Source: Bacteroidaceae bacterium (GTDB taxonomy: Bacteria > Bacteroidota > Bacteroidia > Bacteroidales > Bacteroidaceae). From it: 64,000 bases of DNA. The DNA lies in NCBI GenBank assembly GCA_017464815.1, contig JAFTYI010000006.1, positions 19,743 through 83,742 on the forward strand. The letters are read 5' to 3'. Positions 25,925 to 37,900 of this stretch are shown here, one piece after another; within the stretch, counting starts at the first letter, position 1, and each line of letters opens with the position of its first letter. Below the pieces are notes generated by a model, which saw nothing but the letters and a program-made list of their open reading frames with translations, made no database searches and was not told the DNA's origin. The position numbers and the translations under genes are program-made.

Positions 25925-28900
25925 TTATTTTATAATTACTTTATTCTTACCAATGATATATACACCCTGCTTCAAAGCAAACTTGTTATAGCCGGCTTTG
26001 ACATCGAGCATGTGGACGATACCGTCAACAGATGTAACGGGCAACTGATAATCCACTGGTGAATAGATTGAAATCTCTTCTCCCTGAGTCTTTATCTTCA
26101 TGCTTGAAATCACATCTTCCATGCTCTCCATGCCTGTAACATAGCCGTATTCGAACGGACGATATATAATCGTTCCATTTTCACGGAATGAGTATCCGGC
26201 ATTCTCTATTTCGATGTCGCCATTTCTCGATACACTTTCCAGCAACAAGGTCACTGCCTGGTTGTTGGCCATCGGTGTGTTGTCAGTAGAGTACAGCAGT
26301 ATTCTGATGCATCCCTCTTCCACGAAGCGGGCTACGGCCACTTGTGTACCTGCCGCCTCACTGTGGCGGAGGGTCACTATCGGATTACCTGCATCATCCA
26401 ATTTGGGCAAGCAGTCGTCTGACAGACGGATGTCGCACTGGAAGGTCAGGTATTCACCCATGTTGCTTGAGAGTATCACGTTCAATCCGTTGGCCGACAT
26501 TTCACCACGCAGAACTTCGCCTGTTGAGCGGGTCATCAGTTCGGCCTCGTCAATGGTAGCCGGAGCAGTCAGTACGATGTCTACCACACCCGACACGTCG
26601 GCCACGTTCACACGTTGGTCTTTGTTCACGTCGGCAGCTCTGAACAGGAACTCCTGCGGGTCGTTACCGATGGCATAGTCAATGGTTGTCGCAAGGTCGG
26701 CCGAGTTGATTTCTCTGTTACCGTTGGCATCGCCATATTCGTATGCTTGGATATACTTCACATCCGTAGAGATAGAGGCGTATTGGTTATCACCCTTCTG
26801 CTGGGCAATAAGGGCAATGGCTCCCGGTTTCACAATCGCCAGTGTGTTGTCACTCAAGTTGGCAAACTGGCTTGACTCGTTATTTCCGAACGCAAAGTTT
26901 ACCGACAGACCACTGGAAGCCGCAGCGTTCAGTGTAATCTTATCGCCTACCATTACGGGTTGTTCAAACTCTTGTTCCCAAGTAATCACCTGTGCGGTCT
27001 TGGTCAACTCCGAGAAGTTGACTACCAATTCAGCACTTTGCTTGTCAGCCGTTGTCACAAACACACCGTCCACAATCTGTGAAGTGATGTCTTCGCCGTC
27101 TAACGTGGCTGACACAATCTCCTCACCCTCTTCGGGAGTGATGTAGAAGCGTACGGTTCCATCTTTCGGCACATAGAGTGAAGAACCATCTTCTACGGTT
27201 GTCACCGTGCTTTCTGTTTCGTTGGTTGCAGCACGGGTGGCTCTTGTTACCGGGGCAGGAGTATTTCCCTCTTCGGCAGTCTCACCGCTGGCGAAGCTGA
27301 TAGAGCCGTTACCCTTCTTCTGCACGACAATGTCGTTACGCATCTGGATGAAGCGTCCCCAATAAGTTGCCAATGCATACTCCTTTTTAGATTCCGTAGG
27401 AATGGAAACGATACATCTGTCGGTGTTCACTCCACGGAACGTGTTGTCCGCTACTGTGGGAGGTGTAAGCGCCTTCACCGTGAGGTTCATCAACTGACGG
27501 CAGTTGTAGAACACGCCATCTTCCAACGAAGTGATGGTTGAGGGCAATGTGGCAAAGCGCAAATTGGCACAGTCGGCAAAGGTATATTCGCGCAAGGTCT
27601 TCACACTTTCCGGCACACTCACACTTCTGATGGGGATGGCACGGAATGCTTCGCGCTCAATCTCTTCCACCTTTTGTGAGAGTCGCAGATCTTTCAGTGA
27701 AGTACATCCCTGGAAGGCCGATGCATTGATGCGGGTAATGTTGTCGGGGATATACACCACGTTGAGCTGCGGACAGTTGGCAAATACGGATGATTCAAGA
27801 GTCGTCATCTTACCAGAGATGAACACCGTAGAGATGTTGGTACCACTGAATGCACGTTGTCCCACTGTGGTCACCGATTCAGGGATGGTCAAGTGGCCGG
27901 TAATGCCGCTTTGTCCCTCAAAGGCCCTCTCGCCGATGCTGGTCAATGTCTCCGAGAAGTACAGTTCCTGTTCCAGATTACATCCTTGGAATGCCTCGCT
28001 ACCGATTGATTCCACCTTGTTTTGGAAGGAAATCTCTTTCAGTGGCGTGTTGGCAAAGGCGCGGTTACCGATTTTCTGCAAGGCATAGTTGAAGTCCAAT
28101 GTCTCGATGTTGGTACCAGCAAAGGCTCCGTCGCCAATCTCTGTCAAGTCAGTGGGCAACACCAGTTCTTCAATGCCGTGGCATCCTTGGAAGGCATAGT
28201 TGCCCACCACCTTTGTTGTACTGGGAAGTTGCAGCGACAGCAACTGCTGCTTGCCGTCAAAGGCATTGTTGGGCACCTTGTTCACTTTGGCATTCGACAA
28301 ATCGAGGTAAAGTAGCGACTTCATATTTAAATTCATTTGTTCGAAGTCATCATCGTTGATTTCACCACGTACTGTCAGGCCTACCACTTTGGCAGGGGCC
28401 ATATTATGTTTGTCAATAATTTCCCAACTCAGCTCACCGGGTGTACTTACCAGTACATCCACCTTGTTGCTTTGGTTGGTCAGTTGCATACCTTCCCAAC
28501 CTTTGGCAGTAGAATATTTGTTCTGGTCACTGGGATTCAAGAGTACCACCACTCCATAGGCTCCATTGTCGAACAGGCATTTGGGGAAGGGACTCCAGTC
28601 TTCGTCATTTTCTTTTGTAATCGTCGGAGGAGTAGTCGCATTGCTTACCACAATCAAGGCATTGGGGAACTCACCTTCTATCTTGGTAAGATTGCTTCCT
28701 AAGGTCAAATTGGTAATCTTTTCACTACGTCCTTTCGGAAGAATCTTTAATCCGTTACCTGTGTTCAATGAGGTAATGCAAGAATTGTAGAGTAAAGGCA
28801 ATATAGGTGCTTCTGTGAATTTTTCAGGAATCTCCAATGCAGTCAAAGGTTGCTTGCCTATATACAGTTCTTTAAAGAGATAGTCGTTTCCGTTATTGGA

Positions 28901-31900
28901 ATTGATTTCTACTTTAAATAGCCAGTCAAGACTTGGTATATAGGTTAAAGTATGGCGTCCATTACCTAACCCGAGTCCTACGTATCCAAAAGCTGCTTCA
29001 CCAATGGACTGAATAGAATTCCCTAATGTGACAGATTCCAATCCATAGCAATCGTAGAAAGCTTCGCTTGGAATAGTGGTTACAGAATTGGGAATCTCAA
29101 TAGATTCCAAAGCCCTGCAATACATGAAAGCTCTTTCACCAATAGTCTGAAGAGAATTACTCAAGGTGACAGATGTCAGATTGTTACAATTATAAAATGC
29201 TTCTCGTGAAAGAGTTGTTACAGAGTTGGGCATTTCGATGGAAGTCAATGAAGGATTATCAGCAAAAGCTGCGAAACCTATGGTTTGGAGGGAATCTCCT
29301 AATGTAACGGATGATAAATTGTCACAAACGCGGAACGCTTGATCTGAAATAACCTTCACTGAATTGGGAATCTCAACAGAGGTCAATGCCTTACAGTTAT
29401 AGAAAGCACCAGCTCCAATAATATCTACTGAATTACCCAAAGAAAGAGTTGCTAATTTCTCACAACCGTTAAAAGCGTTGTCGCCAATCTTCTTCACTGA
29501 ATTGGGAATCTCAACAGAGGTCAATGCCTTACAGTTATAGAAAGCACCAGCTCCAATAGTATCTACTGAATTACCCAAAGAAAGAGTTGCTAATTTCTCA
29601 CAACCGTTAAAAGCGTTGTCGCCAATAGTTTCTACAGAATTAGGGATTACCAATGATTTTATTCCACGTCCATTAAAGATTCCACCAGGTATCTTTTTTA
29701 CCGTATTAGGTACTTCCAAATCAACAATTTCTTCATTGTTCACACACAAGTTTGTAGCTGTTTCGAAGGGGCTTGACCGATACCCATCAAATTTGAATTC
29801 GTTGAAAAGAACCTCTAACTTTGCCACGTTAATTGTTAATGAATCGCATCCATTGAAGGCACAATAACCAAAATTACTTATAGAATCACCAAGCGTGATA
29901 TACGATAAGTTTTTGCATCCACTAAATGTTTCTGTTCCGATACTTTTCACCGAATTAGGGATAGTTACAGAAGTAATACCTTCCGCGCCAAAGAAAGCAT
30001 ATGGAGAGATTTGAGTTACACCCTCGGGAATCACTAAATCCGTCACTTCCTCACCATTCAAGTAAAGGTGCTTGGCCTTTGAAAGCGGATTGGAATCTCC
30101 TCTTTCGAATCCACTATTACATAGGGTTGCTACATCGGTTACATGTACAGATGTTAAAGAAGGACAATTCTCAAATACTCCCCACTGGATATTTTTCACA
30201 GGGCCACCCATTGTCACTGTGGTTAAAGCCGCACAGTCATAGAACGCCCTATAACCAATGTTCTCTACTGAGTTCCCAATAGACACAGTTGCTAATTTCG
30301 GCCAACCATAGAAAATATCCGCTCCAATCGTTCTTACCGAATTAGGAATGGTTATTGAGGTTACATTCTTACCAAAGTTATAGAAGAATCCGTTATGGAT
30401 TTGTGTAACTCCTTCAGGAATCACCAAATCTGTCACTTCTTTTCCGTTTACATGCAATTTGGAGGCGATACTGAAAGGGTTGCCAGCATGACCATATTGA
30501 ATATTAAACATAGTCCCTAGTTTGTTTAGATTCACTGTTTGCAAGCTGTCACAACCATTGAATGCAAATTCGCCAATCGTTCTTACTGAATCGCCCAATG
30601 TGATATGCGACAGATTGGTACAGAACTCAAAAACTCTGTCCTCAATAGTGACAACAGAATTAGGAATGACAATTGATTTTAAATTCGTACATTTGTGGAA
30701 AGATCCTCCACCAATTGTGCGAAGAGAATCTCCCAACGTTACAGATTTCAAATTCGTACATCCCAAAAATACATTACGTGGAAAAAATTTAATCGAATTG
30801 GGAACCTCAATAGCAGTCAAAGAAACACAATTCTGAAAAATTCCTTCACCGATGGTATCTACCGAATTTTCCCATGATACAGAAGCTAACTTCGACCAAT
30901 CATTAAAAGCATAATTATTTATCTTCTTTACTGATTTAGGGATAATTATTGAAGTTATATTCTTTCCGAATTTGTAGAACATTCCGCTCTTAATTTCTGA
31001 GATACTTTCAGGAATCACCAAATCAGTCACTTCTTTGCCATTCAGATGCAATTTGGAGGCTATGCTGAATGGATTACTGTTGCTATGACCGCATTGAATA
31101 TTAAACATGGTTTCAAGGCTGTTTACATTTACGACTTGGAAACTATCACAGCGATTGAATGCATAAGAATCAATAGATTTTACAGAATCTCCCAATGAAA
31201 TATAAGATAGATTAGTACAATCTTCGAATGCTCCATATCCAATAGAGACAACGGAGTTGGGGAAAACCACAGATTTCAAACTTTTACATTCTCTGAAAGC
31301 ATACTGTCCTATTGTCCGGAGAGAATCTCCCAAAACAACTGATGCAAGATTGGTACAATTGCGGAACACTTCATTCGGGAATGCTTTTACCGAATTGGGT
31401 ATTTTGATAGCAGTCAAAGCTGTACAATTTTGGAATGCGCTTGTTCCAATAGTTTCCAAAGAACTGCTTAATGTAACAGATTCCAAGTTTACTAACCCCA
31501 TGAATGCACGGTCGCCAATCTTTACTACTGAATTGGGAAGAACGATAGACTTGATGTTCTTATACCCCTTGAAGAATCCTTCGTTGATTTCAGTGATGCC
31601 TTCGGGAATTTTCAGGCCTGTCACCTCTTCACCATTAAAGTAGAGATGCTGGGCAATGGTCAGCGGGTTGGCACTTTGGTTTTCAAAATAAATAGCATAC
31701 CATGCATCTAAGTTGGTTACGTCCACTCGCTTCAAGCTGTCACAACCAGCGAAGGCATTTGTTTCAATGCTGTCAATAGATTCACCAAAGGTAACGGAAG
31801 TCAAAGCTGTACAGCTTGCAAATGCAGAATTTCCGATTTTCTCTACGGAATCGCCTAATTTCAGTGAAGTGATCTTGCTACCTTCAAAGAGGTGATCTTT

Positions 31901-34900
31901 AATCTCCTTGACGGTATTGGGCACTACCAATTCGGTAATCTCTTTACCATCTGAATAAAAATGCTTTGCTTTTGTAAGAGGGTTAGAATGATAGTCTCCA
32001 AATTCAATGTTGAACCAGTCTTCTAATTTAGCAATATGCACATCCTCTAACGAATCACATTGATAGAATGCATGATATCCAACAGTTGTTAAAGAATCAC
32101 CAAAAGTAACAGAACGCAAATTCTTACATCCACCAAAGGCACGTTCACTCAGATATTTCAATGAATTTGGAAGTACAACCTTGGTCAATGATTTACTGCC
32201 TTCGAACATATGCCAACCATAAATTCCTTGAACTGAATTAGCAAATACCAAAGAGGTGATGAAATCGTATCCGGAAAGGAGGTTTCCTCTCACTTCTGTG
32301 GCGCCATAAGGCTGAACATATTCAGTCACAAGCTTATCATCGCAATACAAACCTTTTGTTATTTTCGCAGGATTAGACGAATCTGAACCGAAATTAATCG
32401 CAAAATATGCCGCAGCATCAGTCACATCCACTCGGGACAGCTTTTCACATCCATTAAATACATTATGCTCAATTGTTTTAATCTGATTTCCAAGTGACAC
32501 TGATTCCAGATTGGTACATCCATCAAACGCATGGTCACCGATAAATGTCAATGGCTCGGGAAACTCAATAGATGTCAAAGAGGTACAACCCCTGAATGCT
32601 TCTCTACCAATACTCTCTAATGAACTGCTTAATGTAACAGACTCCAAGTTTGCTAATCCCTTGAATGCGCGGTCGCCAATCTTTACTACTGAATTAGGAA
32701 GAACAATAGACTTGATGTTTTCATACCCCTTGAAGAATCCTTCGTTGATTTCAGTGATACCTTCAGGAATCTTCAAACCTGTTACCTCTTCACCATTAAA
32801 GTAGAGATGCTGAGCAATGGTCAGCGGATTGGCACTTTGATTTTCAAAGTTAATGGCATACCATGTATCCAAGTTGGTGACATCTACTCGTTTCAGACTA
32901 TCGCAACCATTGAAGGCATAACTGCCGACAGAAGAGATGGCGTCACCGAAGGTAACGGATGACAATTTGGTACAACCTTCAAAGGCCGCTTTCTCAATAG
33001 CTACCACCGTATTGGGAATAACAACGGATTCCAATCCCTTACAGTAGCGGAATGCACCTGCAGCAATGGTGTCCACTGAAGCACCCCAATTGATAGATGT
33101 CAATGCTGAACAGCCTTCAAATGCATTCTTTCCCGTTCTTTCCAATGTCACAGATTCCAACTTGGGCCAGTTCTGGAAGGCATAATCACCGACTTTAACT
33201 GAATTCGGGATAGTTACAGAAGTTACATTGTTTCCGAAATTATATAAGAAGCCTTTGTTTATTTCAGTAAGATATTCAGGTATAACTAAATCGGTAACTT
33301 CTTCACCACTCAGATGTAAATTAGAAGCGATGCTGAACGGATTACTGCCACTGCCGTTGCATGTGAGATTGAACATGGTCTCAAGACTATGTATATTCAC
33401 AGTTTTCAGGCTGTCACAAAACCAAAAAGCACGGTCTCCTATGGTTTTTACAGAATCACCTAATGTAACGTACGACAATGCATCGCAATCATGAAATACA
33501 TATTCTCCTATACTTTTTACAGAAGTTGGAATAAACACAGAAGTAATGCTTGACGCACCACTGAATGCATAATTGGATATATGAGTTACATCATCGGGAA
33601 TAATCAACTCTGTAACCTCCTCTCCATTCAAGTAGAGGTGTTTTGCTATTGATAAAGGATTGGAATTACCACCGCCAGAATTGTGGGATGCAAATTCAAT
33701 GTTACACAAAGTACTGATATTGGGAACGTTCACTTTTGTCAATTTGTCACATCCACTAAATGGATACAACCCGACTGTTTTTATAGAATCTCCCAATGAT
33801 ATGGATTCCAATTCAGACCAATTCTGAAAAGCTCCACCATTTATACTTTTTACTGAATTGGGGATAGTTACCGAAGTCACAATATTCCCAAAATTGTAAA
33901 AAAATCCTTGATTAATTTCTGTTACTCCTTCAGGAATTTCCAATTCTGTGATTTCTTTGCCGTTCAGATGCAACTTAGAGGCTTTGCTGAATGGGTTAGC
34001 ATTGCTTCCACCGCATTGAATGTTGAACATGGTCAAAAGAGTGTTCACATTTACTGTTTGTAAACTATCACAGCCATTAAACGAACGAGAGCCAATAGAT
34101 TTTACAGAATCTCCTAGTGTAATGTATGACAAATTGGTACAGAATTCAAAGACTCCATCCTCAAGAGTGACGACAGAATTAGGAATGACAATGGATTTTA
34201 AATTTTTACATTCTTTGAACGAACCTCCAGCAATTGTACGAAGAGAATCGCTCAATGTTACAGATTGCAAATTAGTACATCCAAAGAATACATTACGTGA
34301 GAGCGCTTTTACCGAATTAGGAATTTCAACAGCGGTCAAAGAGGTACAATACTGAAATGCTTCCGTTCCAATTGTTTCCAAAGAACTGCTTAATGTCACT
34401 GATTCCAAATTTGCCAATCCCTTGAATGCGCGGTCACCAATCTTTACTACCGAATTGGGAAGAACGATTGACTTGATGTTCTCATACCCCTTGAAGAAAC
34501 CTTCGTTGATTTCAGTGATGCCCTCGGGGATAGTCAAACCCGTCACCTCTTCACCATTGTAATAAAGATGCTGAGCTATGGTCAGCGGGTTGGCACTTTG
34601 GTTCTCGAAGTTGATGGCATACCATGCATCCAAGTTGGTGACATCCACTCGTTTCAAACTGTCACAACCATTGAAGGCATAGCTGCCGACAGAGGCGATG
34701 GCGTCACCAAATGTAACGGATGCCAATTTGGTACAACCTTCGAATGCTGCCTTCTCAATAGCTACCACCGTATTGGGGATAACAACGGATTCCAATCCCT
34801 TACAGTAGCGGAACGCTCCCGCAGCAATGGTATCGACCGAAGCTCCCAAGGTGATAGAGGTCAATGCGGAACAACCTTCGAACGCGTTCTTACCCGTTCG

Positions 34901-37900
34901 TTCCAGTGTAACAGATGCCAACTTGGGCCAGTTCTGGAAGGCATAATCACCAACTTTTACCGAATTAGGGATAGTCACGGAAGTAACATTGTTTCCAAAG
35001 TTATAAAGGAATCCTTTCTTGATTTCAGTGATGCTTTCAGGAATTACAAGGTTAGTCACTTCTTCACCGTTGAGGTACAGTTTGGAGGCTTTGCAGAACG
35101 GATTACGATGTGATATATTTCCGTATTTCACAGAGTTCAGAACAGTTTCAAGACTGTTTACATTCATTGTCTTCAGACTGTCGCAATTATCAAATGCCCA
35201 ATCACCAATAGTCTCTACGGAATTGCCCCATGTGATATATGCCAAATTCGTACAACCATTGAATGCAGTACCTCCAATGCTTTTGACTGAATTAGGAATG
35301 GAAAGAGATGTGATACCCTTCGCATCAACAAAAGCAAATGGAGCGATTTGGGTTACACCCTCAGGAATCACCAATTCTGTCACCTCCTCGTCATTCATGT
35401 AGAGGTGTTTGGCAATTCTAAGAGGATTAGAATTAACGTCTGTGTATGCAACATTACACAATGCGGCAATATTTGTTGTATTTACTCTTGCCAACTTCTC
35501 ACATCCGTTGAACACATTCTGCAGAATGGTCTTTATGGAGTCACCGAATGTAACAGCCTCCAAGTTGGAACATCCATCAAAAGCATTACGCCCTATAAGC
35601 TCCAACGAATTAGGGAATGTTACAGATGTTAATCCCGTTTTCTTAAAAGCCTCATATTCGATCGTTTTTACAGAATCACCAATGATTACCGTTGCCAAAG
35701 CAGAACAATTTTCGAACGCTCTATATCCAATTGTCTTCACAGAATTACCGATGGATGCGGATGTCAGTTTTGACCAATTTTGGAATGCATTACCACCGAT
35801 TGTCTTCACCGAATTGGGAATAGTCACCGAGGTGATGTTTTCCCAAAAATTGTAGAAGAATCCGTTCTTAATCTCTGTAACACCTTCGGGGATTACCAAA
35901 TCAGTGATCTCTTCACCGTTGAGATGCAGTTTGGTGGCAACAGTGAACGGATTACCAAGATGATTGTTACTTTTAAGATTGAATAGCGATACAAGACTCT
36001 TTACATTTACGGTCTGCAGTTTCTCACAACCATTGAAGGTGTATTCACCGATAGTCTCTACAGAATCACCCATTGTAATGTATGACAGATTGGAGCAGGA
36101 TTCAAACACTCGATCCTCAATGGTCTTGACAGAGTTCGGAATGACAATGGACTCTAGGCTCGTACAATCATGGAATGAACCTCCACCAATTGTTTGCAGC
36201 GAATCGCCCAAGGTGACAGATGACAAACTCGTGCAACCATAGAACACATTGCGTGCGAATGTCTTCACGGAGTTGGGAATGACGACAGCTGTCAAGGCCG
36301 TACAGCCCCTGAATGCATCCTCTCCAATACTCTGCAGGGAGTCGTTCAAGGTGACGGACTCCAAATTCGTCAAATTATAAAAGGCACGGTAGCCGATTTT
36401 CTTGACGGACTTGGGGAGCGTTATTGATTTGATGTTTTCATATCCTTTGAAGAAACCTTCGTTGATTTCAGTGATACCCTCGGGGATGGTAAAGCCAGTC
36501 ACCTCTTCATCATTGAAGTAAAGATGTTTGGCGATGACAAGCGGGTTGGCACTTTCATTTCCAAAGTTGATGGCATACCATGCATCCAAGTCGGTCACAT
36601 TCACCCGTTGCAAGCTGTTGCAACCATTGAAAGCATACTCTCCCACACTGTCTACAGATTCGCTGAAGGTGACAGATGCCAGTTTGGAGCAACCTTCAAA
36701 CGCTCTGTTCTCAATGACAACAACAGAGTTGGGGATAACGACCGATTCCAGTCCCGTACAATTCTTGAATGCTCCCGCAGCAATGGTGTCCACCGAAGCG
36801 CCCAAGGTGATGGATGTCAATGCCGAACAGCCCTCAAAAGCGTTCTTACCCGTTCGTCCCAATGTAACAGATGCCAACTTGGGCCAATTTTGGAAGGCGT
36901 AATCACCGACATTCACCGACTTAGGAATAGTCACCGAAGTTACATTGTTTCCAAAGTTATAGAGGAATCCCTTATTGAGTTCTGTGATGCTTTCGGGAAT
37001 TACCAAATTGGTCACTTCTACCCCATTCAGATGTAGCTTGGAAGCCATCTTAAATGGATTGTTATTTGTGGAATTACCATATTTTACAGAATTGAAAATG
37101 GTTTCAAGTTTGTTCACATTCACCGTTTGCAAATTGTCACAACCATTAAATGCATATTGTCCTATAGACTCTACAGAATCACCCAATGTAACGGATGACA
37201 AATTGGAACAATAGTAAAAAGCAGCATTCTCAATAGTAATTACGGAATTGGGAATATTAACAGCAGTCAAAGAAGAACAACGGTTAAAAGCATTATCTCC
37301 AATGATTTTTACTGAATCACCAATGGCTACAGAAGCCAATTTTGTCCAATTAGAAAAAGCAGAACTACCGATTTTCTTCACCGAATTGGGAATAGTCACC
37401 GAAGTGATGTCACTGCCCCAATTATAGAAGAATCCTTGCTTAATCTCTGTTACACCTTCGGGGATTACCAGTTCTGTAGTAATCTCTTCACCATTCACAC
37501 TAAGTTTGGGAGCAATTTTGAAGGGGTTGCTATTACTATTCCCACATGTCACATTGAACATTGTCAAAAGTGTGTTCACATCCACTGTTGTCAAACTGCT
37601 GCAACCATTGAACGCCCAATTGCCGATTGTCTTCACTGAATCTCCCAATGTGATGGATGACAGATTGGTACAACCGTCAAATGCATATTCGCCAATGGTA
37701 GAAACCGGAATGGGGAGTTCTATTGTTGTCAGCGCTGTACAGCCCTTGAAGGCATTTGCTCCAATGCTTTTGACAGAATTGCCAATAGTCACGGAGGCCA
37801 ACTTCGTCCAATCTTGGAAGGCGGCATCGCCAATGGTTGTCACCGAACCGGGGATAGTCAATGAAGTGACATTCTTGCCAAAGTTGTTAAAGAAGCCTTG

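Noticed and set aside
26545-26735. EF-hand calcium protein in the BspA-like C-terminus
   Set aside because: The two loops DANGNREINSAD and DVNKDQRVNVAD with their spacing fit a type I dockerin better than an EF-hand pair.
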